Shown: positions 1-7,732 of the stretch, piece by piece
Layout: every line of letters begins with the position of its first letter
How positions within the stretch are numbered: position 1 is the first letter of the stretch
From: Verrucomicrobiota bacterium
Lineage (GTDB): Bacteria > Verrucomicrobiota > Verrucomicrobiia > Opitutales > Opitutaceae
Direction: 5' to 3'
NCBI GenBank assembly: GCA_016222805.1
Contig: JACRQG010000022.1
Location: 1 to 44,336 of the forward strand
Length of the DNA: 44,336 nucleotides
Notes under the pieces: generated by a model
The model's input: the letters and a program-made list of their open reading frames with translations, nothing else
Told to the model about the DNA's origin: nothing
Databases searched by the model: none
Program-made: the position numbers and the translations under genes

Positions 1-107
1 CGCTCGGGGGTCTGGAGGTAGCACAGTCCGGCGCCCACCGACGTCAAGCGCCGGACCGCGCAAAAACTCCTTGGCGCGCCGCTCCGCGTCGGCGACGCTT
101 TACTTCC

Positions 108-1448
108 ATGCCCTGGCCCGACCCTCTGTTCGTCCCACCCTTCACGCAGCCGGTGCGCGGAGAAGTGGTCCTCCCGGGTTCAAAGAGCCTGACGAACCGG
201 GCACTCCTCCTGGCCTCGCTTTGCACCCGCCCGGTCACGCTGACCGGAGCCCTTTTCAGCGAGGATACCCGCCTGATGGTCGCGGCGCTTCGCCAGATGG
301 GCCTCACGATCGAGGCGGACGAGGCGGGCGGCACCCTCCGCGTTCGCGATCAGGAGCGCCTCGGGCCCGCGGAGCCGGTGGATCTCTTTGTGGGCCTCGC
401 CGGCACCGCCGCCCGTTTTCTCACCGCCCTGTGTGCCGCCGCCCCGCATGGAACCTATCGCATCGACGGGGTCCCGCAGATGCGCCGGCGACCGATGCAG
501 CCCCTGCTGGCGGCGCTGCGGGAACTGGGTGCGGAGATCCGCTGCCTCGAGCATGAAGGCTATTTTCCGGTGGAGATCCGCGCCCGGGGCCTCAATGGCG
601 GCCAAGTCACCCTCGACGCCAGCGAAAGCAGCCAGCTCCTTTCGGCGCTAATCATGGTCGCGCCCCTCGCCCGCCACGAAGTCGAAATCCAACTCACCGG
701 CGAAGTTCGGCGGCCGTTTGTGGACATGACCGCCGCGCTGATGACGCAATTCGGGCAACCGTCCCCGCAGTGGCTGTCCGCGGAGGTGATTTCCGTCTGG
801 CCCCAGCGCAGCTACGACTGCCCGGGTGACGTCTACGCGGTTGAGCCCGATGCCACCGCGGCCAGTTACTTTCTCGCCCTGCCGCTGGTCACGGAAGGGA
901 CGCTCTCGCTCCGGGGACTGAATCCACCCGGCCGCGGCCTTCAGGGCGACACCCAGTTCATCCGCGTCATGCAGGAGGCCGGCCTCGCGATCGAGGAACA
1001 GCCGGGAGCCATCGTCGCCTCGTACCGCGGCGATGGGCGCCGCGGCGTCGGCCGGGACTTCCGCGAGTACTCCGACACCTTTCTGACCCTGGCCGCGATT
1101 GCCCCCTTGCTCGAGAAGGCGACCTTCATCTCCGGCATCGCGCACACCCGAAAACAGGAAACCGATCGGGTGGCCGGCATGGCCGCCGAACTGCGCCGCC
1201 TCGGCCAGGACGTGGAGGAAACCGAGGACTCCCTCGAAATCCACCCCCAGCCCCTCCGCTCCGGGCAAGTGATCGAGACGTACGGCGATCACCGTTTCGC
1301 CATGAGCTTCGGCGTCCTGGGCTGCCACGACCTGCACGGGGACGGGCGTCCCTGGCTCGGGGTCCGCAATCCCGGGTGCTGCGCCAAGACGTTTCCCCAT
1401 TTTTTTGAGTTGCTGGAGGCACTGCGCCAAAAATCGTTGGCACGCTGA
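108..1448 (+). CDS. aroA: 3-phosphoshikimate 1-carboxyvinyltransferase (EPSP synthase)
   Basis: Transfers the enolpyruvyl group of PEP to shikimate-3-phosphate, the sixth step of the shikimate pathway, in the cytosol. The 446-residue length fits the family. Visible motifs are LPGSKSLTNR (residues 22-31, substrate-binding Lys/Ser/Arg), GTAAR (99-103, in the PEP-site loop usually written NAGTAMRP), SDTFLT near 322 with the catalytic Asp, RKQETDR near 348 (the RxKESDR block), YGDHRFAMS near 392 and CCAKTFPHFFELL near 424. The PEP loop reads GLAGTAARF, so the usual Asn and Pro are replaced; this is a divergent but apparently intact version. The ATG at 108 places LPGSKS at the normal distance from the N-terminus. 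The stop overlaps the cmk start (TGATG), so the two genes are probably translationally coupled. Family assignment is firm. Confidence 0.96.
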   Translation: MPWPDPLFVPPFTQPVRGEVVLPGSKSLTNRALLLASLCTRPVTLTGALFSEDTRLMVAALRQMGLTIEADEAGGTLRVRDQERLGPAEPVDLFVGLAGTAARFLTALCAAAPHGTYRIDGVPQMRRRPMQPLLAALRELGAEIRCLEHEGYFPVEIRARGLNGGQVTLDASESSQLLSALIMVAPLARHEVEIQLTGEVRRPFVDMTAALMTQFGQPSPQWLSAEVISVWPQRSYDCPGDVYAVEPDATAASYFLALPLVTEGTLSLRGLNPPGRGLQGDTQFIRVMQEAGLAIEEQPGAIVASYRGDGRRGVGRDFREYSDTFLTLAAIAPLLEKATFISGIAHTRKQETDRVAGMAAELRRLGQDVEETEDSLEIHPQPLRSGQVIETYGDHRFAMSFGVLGCHDLHGDGRPWLGVRNPGCCAKTFPHFFELLEALRQKSLAR

Positions 1449-2119
1449 TGGCCAGCACCTCCTTCATCATCGTCGCGATCGACGGCGGCGCCGCTTCGGG
1501 CAAATCGACCTCGTCGCGGACGCTGAGCGAGCAATTCAACCTGCTGCACGTGGACACCGGCTCCTTCTATCGCGCGGTAACCGCGGAGTTCCTGCGCCGC
1601 GGGATTTCGCCGGGGGATCTGGCCGCGGTGCAGGCCGCCGTCGCGGGGCTGGATCTGGGCACCCGGATCGTGGGCCGCTCCGCGCAGATGGAAATCGGCG
1701 GGCGGGTCGTGCCGGAGGCCGAGATTCGCAGCCGCGAGGTCAACGACCACGTCTCCCACTTCGCCGCCCTGCCGGAAGTCCGGACCGCCCTCCTGGCCTA
1801 CCAGCGGCACCAGGCGGAGGTCGCGCGCGCGGGAGGATTCCGCGGCCTGGTGATGGAAGGAAGGGACATCGGCTCCGTGATCTTTCCGAACGCGACGTTC
1901 CGGTTCTTCCTCCACGCCGACCCGCAGGAGCGCGCCCGCCGGCGCGCGCGGGAGGGCGGCAACGACTCGATCGCGGAACGGGATCGCCTCGATTCCTCCC
2001 GCAAGACCGCACCGCTCGCCTGCCCCGACGGGGCGATCTCCATCGACACCACCCACCTCAGCCTGGCCGAGGTGGTAGACACCATGGCCGTGCCCATTTC
2101 CGCGCGGTTGGCCTCATGA
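1448..2119 (+). CDS. cmk: Cytidylate kinase
   Basis: Phosphorylates CMP/dCMP with ATP in pyrimidine nucleotide metabolism. The 223-residue protein has a P-loop GGAASGKST (13-21), the CMP-binding HVDTGSFYR segment (about 35-42), GRDIGSVIFP near 138 and a C-terminal IDTTHLSLAEVV block typical of Cmk. The LID section is short, with the DSIAERDRLDSSRKTAPL pattern expected of the family. It starts within the aroA stop and its own stop overlaps the plsC start (ATGA), making a three-gene coupled unit. aroA-cmk adjacency is common in bacteria, often followed by rpsA; here plsC follows instead. Confidence 0.95.
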   Translation: MASTSFIIVAIDGGAASGKSTSSRTLSEQFNLLHVDTGSFYRAVTAEFLRRGISPGDLAAVQAAVAGLDLGTRIVGRSAQMEIGGRVVPEAEIRSREVNDHVSHFAALPEVRTALLAYQRHQAEVARAGGFRGLVMEGRDIGSVIFPNATFRFFLHADPQERARRRAREGGNDSIAERDRLDSSRKTAPLACPDGAISIDTTHLSLAEVVDTMAVPISARLAS

Positions 2120-2775
2120 GCGAAGTGTACCCCCAGGTCGCAATGCAGCGGGTGTATGGCTTGTGCCACTATGCCGCGCGCGTGGCCTACGACATGTTTT
2201 TCCGCGGCGAAGTGATCGGTCTCGATCACCTGCCCCGCACCGGTGGCTTTCTGCTTGCCGCCAACCACGCCAGCTTCCTCGACCCGCCGCTGATCGGCTG
2301 CCAGGTGCCGCGGCAGATTGCCTACTTTGCCCGCAAGACCCTGTGGAAAGGCGGCGTGGCGTCCTGGTGGCTCGACACGGTCGGCACCATTCCCGTCGAT
2401 CGCGACGGCGGTCAGGATGTGAGCGCAATCAAACGCGTGCTCAAGGCCCTGCGTGACGAACGTGGGTTAATCCTTTTCCCGGAAGGCACCCGCACGCCCG
2501 ACGGACGGCTGCAGACGGCCAAACCGGGAGTCGGCTTCATCGCCGTCAAGACCCAGGTGCCGGTCGTGCCGGTGCGGATTTTCGGCTCGTTCGAGGCCTT
2601 TGGCAAGGGGCGCTCCCTGCGCCTCGGCACCCCGGTCAACATTGTCTTTGGCCGACCGCTGCCCGCCTCCGCCTACGACGAACCGAAAGCCGGCAAGGAG
2701 CGTGCGCAGATCGCCAGCGAGAGGATCATGGCCGAAATCGCGCGCCTGCAGCCACCGGTCGAACGGGTGATCTGA
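2116..2775 (+). CDS. plsC: 1-acyl-sn-glycerol-3-phosphate acyltransferase (PlsC family)
   Basis: Acylates lysophosphatidic acid to phosphatidic acid at the inner face of the cytoplasmic membrane. The 219-residue protein shows the acyltransferase H-x4-D motif NHASFLD (His51, Asp56) and the substrate-binding FPEGTRT motif (121-127), followed by a VPVVPV block. A hydrophobic or amphipathic N-terminal stretch fits membrane association. The ATG at 2116 overlaps the cmk stop and gives the normal family length; an upstream extension in the same frame only shadows cmk. The cmk-plsC neighbourhood is known from other bacteria. Exact acyl-donor and acceptor specificity cannot be read from sequence. Confidence 0.92.
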   Translation: MSEVYPQVAMQRVYGLCHYAARVAYDMFFRGEVIGLDHLPRTGGFLLAANHASFLDPPLIGCQVPRQIAYFARKTLWKGGVASWWLDTVGTIPVDRDGGQDVSAIKRVLKALRDERGLILFPEGTRTPDGRLQTAKPGVGFIAVKTQVPVVPVRIFGSFEAFGKGRSLRLGTPVNIVFGRPLPASAYDEPKAGKERAQIASERIMAEIARLQPPVERVI

Positions 2776-2911
2776 CGGCCGGGAGAAGCGATCCGGTCCC
2801 TCGCAGGCATCACGGGGATCCGACGGCGCACCACCGTCTTCTCCTGACGCCCTGCTGCCTTGCCAACGCTCCCCGACCCCGCTCCTCTCGAAGCCTGCAA
2901 CCCTGCCCCTT

Positions 2912-3667
2912 ATGAAGAAACTCCTCGTCATTGCCGGTATCGTCGTCGGCGTCGGTCTGGTGGGCGGCCTGGCGCTCGCCTTCTTCCTCGGTAGCATCGT
3001 CACGGCCGGCGTGAACAAGTTCGCGCCGCAGATCACGCAGACCAAGGTGGTTCTGGAGAGTGCGCGCATCTCGCCGCTGACCGGCAGCGGCACCCTGGCG
3101 GGCTTGGTGGTCGCCAACCCCAAGGGATGGAGTGACAACAACCTCTGCGCCCTTGGGAAAATCCACGTCTCGGTCGCGCCGTTTTCGCTGCTGGGTGACC
3201 ATATCGTGGTCAACGAAATCGTCATCGACGCCCCCGAATTCAACTACGAGACGAAGCTCGTGGCCAGCAACGTCGGCGACCTCCTCAAGAATATCGAGGC
3301 CGCCACGGGCGGGAAAGGACCGTCCGGCGCCGCGGCGCCCCAGACGAAGGAGGGCAAGCCGATCAAGTTTGAGGTGAAGAAATTCACCCTGACCAACGGC
3401 AAGGTGCGCCTGGGGGTCGGCGGAGCGGGAGCGACCCTGCCGATGCCCGGCATCGAACTGACGGATCTCGGCACCAAGGAAGGCGGCATCACGCCCGATC
3501 AACTGGCATTCGCCGTGATGAAGAGCGTCACCGGCAGCATCGTCAGCGCCACCGCCAAGGCCATGGGCGACATCGGCAAGACCGGAGGTGCCACTGCCGT
3601 GGAAGGCGTGAAGAAGGCCGGGGACGCCATCAAGGGTCTCTTCGGCGGGGACAAGAAGAAGCCGTAG
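2912..3667 (+). CDS. AsmA-like membrane-anchored protein of unknown function
   Basis: A 251-residue protein with one N-terminal hydrophobic helix (about residues 4-30) and the rest predicted outside the cytoplasm. The pattern of an N-terminal anchor, a repeat-like beta-rich region (segments such as GSGTLAGLVVANPKGW and HIVVNEIVIDAPEFNYE) and FEVKKFTLTNGKVRL resembles AsmA/DUF748-type envelope proteins, which have roles in outer-membrane lipid homeostasis. The C-terminus is Gly/Lys-rich (GLFGGDKKKP). It stands alone, 136 bases after plsC and about 120 before the next gene. AsmA-like is my pattern judgement; no specific function can be given. Confidence 0.75.
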   Translation: MKKLLVIAGIVVGVGLVGGLALAFFLGSIVTAGVNKFAPQITQTKVVLESARISPLTGSGTLAGLVVANPKGWSDNNLCALGKIHVSVAPFSLLGDHIVVNEIVIDAPEFNYETKLVASNVGDLLKNIEAATGGKGPSGAAAPQTKEGKPIKFEVKKFTLTNGKVRLGVGGAGATLPMPGIELTDLGTKEGGITPDQLAFAVMKSVTGSIVSATAKAMGDIGKTGGATAVEGVKKAGDAIKGLFGGDKKKP

Positions 3668-3789
3668 CGGCACCCGATCCAATTGGCGCGAGTGCCCAGG
3701 CACAGCGGGCGCCGAACGGACGGCGGCGCTGTGTGGATTGCCCGGGTTCGCCCGTTGACTCCCGGGCAGCCTCACCGTGGTTTGTCGCC

Positions 3790-4452
3790 ATGAAGATCAC
3801 CTATTTCCTCGAGGTCACGTCTTCGTGGTGTTTCTGGTCGGAACCGATGTGGGCGGAACTGCAGCGCCGGTTCGCCGGCCGGGTCGATTTCACCTGGAAA
3901 GTCGCGAAGATGCGCCCGGAGGACTGGCCGCTCTCCCGCTCCCAATGCGACTGGTTCTATCGGCGCAGCGGCACGGTGATGCGCTCGCCCTTCATGCTCA
4001 ATTCGGAGTGGTTCGAACCGCCGGCGCCCGGCACGTACCCGGCCGCGAGCTACGTCGCCGAGGCCGCCCGCGACCTGGGTTGCGGCGGCGACACGGTGCG
4101 ACTCGCGCTTTCCCATGCCGCGGAGCGCGAAGGCCGGAAGGTCGGCCGCATGGAGGTTGCGGTGGCTGTGGCCGTCGAAGCCGCCGGTGGACGGCTGGAT
4201 GCCCGCCGCCTGCGGGAACGCGCCGAGTCCCCAGAACTCGCCGCGCGAATCGAAGCCCAGACCCAGGAGTTCTTCTCCCACCAAATCAACCAGCGACCGG
4301 CCTTCGTGCTGACCGACGACATCGGCGACAAAGCGGTTTTTTCCGGCCTGGTGCGAATCGAGCCCGTGGCTGCCACGGTCGAGGCCATGCTGGCCGACAC
4401 CGCGGCCTACGCCTCCTACCAGGCCCACTTCGGCCGCCCGCCCGCAACCTGA
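3790..4452 (+). CDS. DsbA/FrnE-family thioredoxin-fold protein
   Basis: A 220-residue cytosolic protein of the DsbA/FrnE/2-hydroxychromene-2-carboxylate isomerase group. The N-terminus is a beta strand leading to SSWCFWSEP (Ser11-Pro19), at the position of the usual thioredoxin-fold active site. The family's conserved tail appears as QRPAFVLTDD with a cis-Pro loop, followed by FSGLVRIEPVAATVEAML. Only one cysteine (Cys14) sits in the active-site motif, so a classic CxxC disulfide exchange is not possible; a glutathione-dependent or monothiol role is more likely. No signal peptide is visible. I chose the ATG at 3790 because an upstream ATG at 3733 adds a Pro/Ser-rich stretch before the first strand. 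Substrate unknown. Confidence 0.8.
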   Translation: MKITYFLEVTSSWCFWSEPMWAELQRRFAGRVDFTWKVAKMRPEDWPLSRSQCDWFYRRSGTVMRSPFMLNSEWFEPPAPGTYPAASYVAEAARDLGCGGDTVRLALSHAAEREGRKVGRMEVAVAVAVEAAGGRLDARRLRERAESPELAARIEAQTQEFFSHQINQRPAFVLTDDIGDKAVFSGLVRIEPVAATVEAMLADTAAYASYQAHFGRPPAT

Positions 4453-4505
4453 CGCGTTTCGCTCGCGATTGACCCGGGCGACAACGGTCGCTTCGCTGCG
4501 CGGCG

Positions 4506-4982
4506 ATGTTGCCCAAGCGCCGTCTTTCGCACGTCCGCGGATATCTCGAACTTGGCATGCTGGCCGAGGCGGAGGCGGAGCTTGCCCAGGTTCGCGGCCC
4601 GGAGGCGGAAACGACGGAAGCGCTGACGCTCAAGACCGCGGTCCTGCACGAGCGCCAGGACTGGCCCGGGGTGCGGTCCATCGCCCGGGAATTGGTGCAC
4701 CGGGAGGAAGCCGACGCCGCCGTCTGGATCACGCTGGCCTACGCCACCCGTCGCGCCGACTCGCTGCTGGCCGCCCAGATGATCCTGTTGCAGGCGGAGA
4801 AATTGTTCCCCCGCGAAGCGACCATCCAATTCAACCTCGGGTGTTATGCCTGCCAGCGGGGCGACCTCGCCGAGGCCCGCCGCCGGGTGGATCGTGCGGT
4901 CGAGCTGGATCCGAAGTTTGCCGAAGTCGCCGGGACCGACCCGGACCTGGAGCCCCTGCGCCGCGCCGCCCCGCCGGCTTGA
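4506..4982 (+). CDS. TPR-repeat protein
   Basis: A 158-residue all-helical protein with tetratricopeptide-like repeats: GYLELGMLAEAEAELAQV near 12-29, a middle repeat around residues 60-90 and a clear TPR at about 110-140 (FNLGCYACQRGDLAEARRRV then AVELDPKF). TPRs mediate protein-protein binding. No signal peptide or catalytic domain is visible. It lies 53 bases after the DsbA-like gene on the same strand and could be co-transcribed with it. Partner unknown. Confidence 0.8.
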   Translation: MLPKRRLSHVRGYLELGMLAEAEAELAQVRGPEAETTEALTLKTAVLHERQDWPGVRSIARELVHREEADAAVWITLAYATRRADSLLAAQMILLQAEKLFPREATIQFNLGCYACQRGDLAEARRRVDRAVELDPKFAEVAGTDPDLEPLRRAAPPA

Positions 4983-5198
4983 CCGGACGCGCCGGCCGGA
5001 GCAATCGCCCGAATCCGGCAGACCCGCACGCCACGCCGCCACCGGCCCCCATGGCCGGACCTATTAGCGCAGGCCAATGGATGCGCAGAGAATCTGATGG
5101 AACGCCGAGCCACCCGGAGTGGCGCCTGCTATCGTCGCCCAACCTCCTCCCGCCGATCCTCGGCAGCCGGGGGTTTTTCATTACCTGACATTGATCCC

Positions 5199-5840
5199 AT
5201 GACCAAACCGACCCTGCTCGCCGCGGCGCTTGCGACCGCGTTGACCGTCACCGCTCCCTTCGCCGCCGCCGCCCAGGCCGGCAAGTGGACCGCCCGCGTT
5301 CGGGCGACCTACCTGTCGATGGCCGACAAGTCCGACGCCTTCTCCGCGCTCGGCACCAATTTCGCGGCCAATGCCGTTTCCATCAACAGCAAGTTCATCC
5401 CGGAATTCGACTTCTCTTATTCGATCACGCCCAACTTCTCCGCGGAACTCGTGCTGACCATTCCCCAATCCCAGGAGGTCACGCTCGCCGGCGTCGGCAA
5501 GCTGGGGAAATTCAAGCATCTGCCCCCCACCCTGGTCGGCCAGTACCACTTCAATCCAGGCGGCGCGGTGCAGCCCTACGTCGGGGCTGGCGTGAACTTC
5601 ACGCTCATCTACGACACCAACCTCAAGGTGGCCAACGTGCCCCTGTCCCTGGAGAACTCGAGCTTCGGCATCGCCGGACAAATCGGTTGCGACTTCGATC
5701 TCGGCGGAGGCATGTACCTCAATGTCGACGCCAAGAAAGCCGTGTTGCGCAGCGACGTGTCGGTGAGCGGCGGGGCGCGCCTCACCACGGCGAAGCTCGA
5801 TCCGTGGCTCTACTCGGTCGGTCTCGGCTGGCGCTTCTGA
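5199..5840 (+). CDS. OmpW-family outer-membrane beta-barrel protein
   Basis: A 213-residue predicted outer-membrane protein. It has a Sec signal peptide (residues 1-26, ending AAAAQA), then KWTARVRATYLSM, GNxxDF-like alternating strands, YHFNPGGAVQPYVGAGVNFT (a highly typical OmpW segment) and a C-terminal aromatic strand ending WLYSVGLGWRF with terminal Phe, the BAM recognition signal. OmpW proteins form small 8-stranded barrels for hydrophobic solutes. The ATG at 5199 is chosen because it begins the signal peptide; an upstream in-frame ATG at 5097 adds unrelated residues. A strong terminator follows at 5868. Confidence 0.9.
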   Translation: MTKPTLLAAALATALTVTAPFAAAAQAGKWTARVRATYLSMADKSDAFSALGTNFAANAVSINSKFIPEFDFSYSITPNFSAELVLTIPQSQEVTLAGVGKLGKFKHLPPTLVGQYHFNPGGAVQPYVGAGVNFTLIYDTNLKVANVPLSLENSSFGIAGQIGCDFDLGGGMYLNVDAKKAVLRSDVSVSGGARLTTAKLDPWLYSVGLGWRF

Positions 5841-5867
5841 GCTCTGACGCCTTCAACGAATTTGCCT

Positions 5868-5899
5868 GCGGAACGGCTGCGGCCGTTCCGCTTTTTTTT
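5868..5899 (+). terminator. Rho-independent terminator after the OmpW-like gene
   Basis: A perfect 10-bp GC-rich stem (GCGGAACGGC / GCCGTTCCGC) with a TGCG tetraloop is followed directly by eight T residues. It lies 27 bases after the porin stop and separates it from the NCS1 permease. Confidence 0.93.
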
Positions 5900-6002
5900 G
5901 CCCGTTCCCGGCCTTGCCCCGCGCCGCCCCGGCACTCATACCGTTGGCTTCGCCCCCGCGAACGTCACCGTTCCCGCGATTCTGCCCCGACTTTCTTCCC
6001 CC

Positions 6003-7415
6003 ATGGCTGAAGCCCCTCCCTCCTCCGCTGCCGAACCGGTCAACGAGTATGAACGAGAGCCGGTGCCCGAAAAGGCCCGCCTTGGTTTCAAGAGTTTCAT
6101 CGGCCAGTACGCCGGCGAACATACTGCGGGCACCGAGTTGATGATCGGGCCGCTTTTCGTCGCCTCCGGGGTGGCGGCCTTCGACCTGCTCGCCGGCCTG
6201 CTGGTCGGCAACCTCCTTGCGGTCCTGAGCTGGACGTTGCTGACGGCACCGATTGCGACCCGCGCGCGGCTGACCCTCTATTTCCAGCTGGAGAAGATCT
6301 GCGGGCGCAAGCTCGTCACCCTCTACAATCTCGCGAACGGCGTGATGTTCTGCTTCCTCGCCGGCTCGATGGTGACGGTGTCAGCCACGGCGGTGGGGGT
6401 GTGGTTCCACTTTCCGATGCCCGGGCTGAACGACTTTTTTCCGAACAGCATTGGCTGGGTAATCGCGGTGCTCGCCGTCGGCGTGATGGTAGCCATCGTC
6501 GCGGCCTACGGCTACAACATCGTCGCCCGGATCGCGAACTACGCCGCCCCGTGGATGACCATCGTCTTCATCGCGTTCGGCCTCGTCGGCCTGCGCGAAT
6601 TCCTGAACGCGACCCAGACCACGCTGAACTCCGGCGCCGACCTCTGGCGCCTCTGTGAAACCGCCATCTGGAAGGGCGGCACGCCCCTTCCCGGGCAGGT
6701 CAAGTTCACCTTCTGGCACGTGACCTTTTTCGCGTGGTTCTGCAACATGGCGATGCACATCGGCATGTCCGACCTCTCGGTCTTCCGCTATGCGCGCAAA
6801 TCCTGGTACGGCGTCGCGACCGCATCGGGAATGTTCCTCGGCCATTACGTCGCCTGGGTGGCAGCTTCGATCCTCTACGCGCTGCAGCTTCTGCGCACGC
6901 CGGGCAACACCGATGTCCTCCCCGGCCCTCTTGCCGACGGCGCCGCGGGGGTCGCCGGACTGATCTGCGTCATCGTTGCCGGCTGGACCACCGCCAACCC
7001 GACCATCTACCGCGCCGGTCTGGCCTTCCAGGCGGTCTTTCCCCGGTCCTCCCGCTACAAGGTCACGCTGGTCACCGGCTTGATCGTCGCGGTGTTCGGC
7101 ATGTTCCCGGCCGTCGCGATGAAGCTCCTCGATTTCGTGGCTCTCTACGGCCTCATTCTGATGCCGATGGGCGCGGTCATCTTCGTCGACTTCTTCCTGT
7201 TCCCGAAGCTCGGCCTCACTTCGTTCTACGCCGAACGCACCGGGGGTTCGTTCAACGTCGCCGCCGCCATCGCCTGGTTCGCCACTCTCGGGATCGCCAC
7301 CTGGCTGGTCCAGGCCGGGTACACTCAAATTTACTTTGTCAGTCTTCCCGGCTGGTTCATCGCGGCCGGACTCTACGTCATCGTCAGCAAGCTTCACCAG
7401 CGCCTCGCCCCATGA
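6003..7415 (+). CDS. NCS1-family nucleobase/cation symporter (cytosine/purine permease-like)
   Basis: A 470-residue inner-membrane transporter with about 12 hydrophobic segments. The N-terminal LGFKSFIGQYAGEHTAGTEL followed by GPLFVASG, the TM with APIATRARLTLYF, and the central segments around FTFWHVTFFAWFCNMAMHIG and GWTTANPTIYRAGLAFQAVF fit the NCS1 (purine-cytosine permease) family, which imports nucleobases, hydantoins or allantoin with H+ or Na+. The ATG at 6003 is preferred: it starts a hydrophilic Pro/Glu-rich cytosolic tail; the in-frame ATG at 5862 lies before the upstream terminator hairpin. Its last codons overlap the next ORF (ATGA). The substrate cannot be determined. Confidence 0.85.
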   Translation: MAEAPPSSAAEPVNEYEREPVPEKARLGFKSFIGQYAGEHTAGTELMIGPLFVASGVAAFDLLAGLLVGNLLAVLSWTLLTAPIATRARLTLYFQLEKICGRKLVTLYNLANGVMFCFLAGSMVTVSATAVGVWFHFPMPGLNDFFPNSIGWVIAVLAVGVMVAIVAAYGYNIVARIANYAAPWMTIVFIAFGLVGLREFLNATQTTLNSGADLWRLCETAIWKGGTPLPGQVKFTFWHVTFFAWFCNMAMHIGMSDLSVFRYARKSWYGVATASGMFLGHYVAWVAASILYALQLLRTPGNTDVLPGPLADGAAGVAGLICVIVAGWTTANPTIYRAGLAFQAVFPRSSRYKVTLVTGLIVAVFGMFPAVAMKLLDFVALYGLILMPMGAVIFVDFFLFPKLGLTSFYAERTGGSFNVAAAIAWFATLGIATWLVQAGYTQIYFVSLPGWFIAAGLYVIVSKLHQRLAP

Positions 7416-7588
7416 GAACCCTCGCCCAAGTCGTTTCCTGGCTCGCGCTCGCCGGTACGCTGGCTCCCTCCCTTTTCTACCTGGCTGGCGGCACCACCCT
7501 GGCCGCAGTCAAGACCTGGATGCTCGTCTGCACCGTAGTCTGGTTTGTCACGGTCCCCTTCTGGATGGATCGGGCGGAGAAGGATTGA
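7412..7588 (+). CDS. Small membrane protein coupled to the NCS1 permease
   Basis: A 58-residue protein with two predicted membrane helices (about residues 5-26 and 32-51) and a short charged C-terminus (WMDRAEKD). Its start overlaps the permease stop by four bases (ATGA), indicating translational coupling and probably matched expression. I recognise no named family. A small accessory subunit of the transporter is the simplest inference from size, topology and coupling, but this is not proven. Confidence 0.75.
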   Translation: MRTLAQVVSWLALAGTLAPSLFYLAGGTTLAAVKTWMLVCTVVWFVTVPFWMDRAEKD

Positions 7589-7732
7589 AGCCGCCCCGGC
7601 CGTTCAGTCCGGGCCGCCCACCTCGCTCCCTGGTACCGCGCCGACATCCCAACAGGAGGCTGCGCTTCCGGAGAGTGTTTTTCCGCTGGCCCGGTCGCGC
7701 GCGAACCGGCATCACGCTCGCCTCCCCTGCTC

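Noticed and set aside
1-107. TTGACG and a TGCTAC-like element on the minus strand near the left edge, possibly a promoter pointing out of the window
   Set aside because: Spacing is 18 bases to a poor -10, and the gene it would drive is outside the window, so nothing supports it. No gene was found in this stretch.
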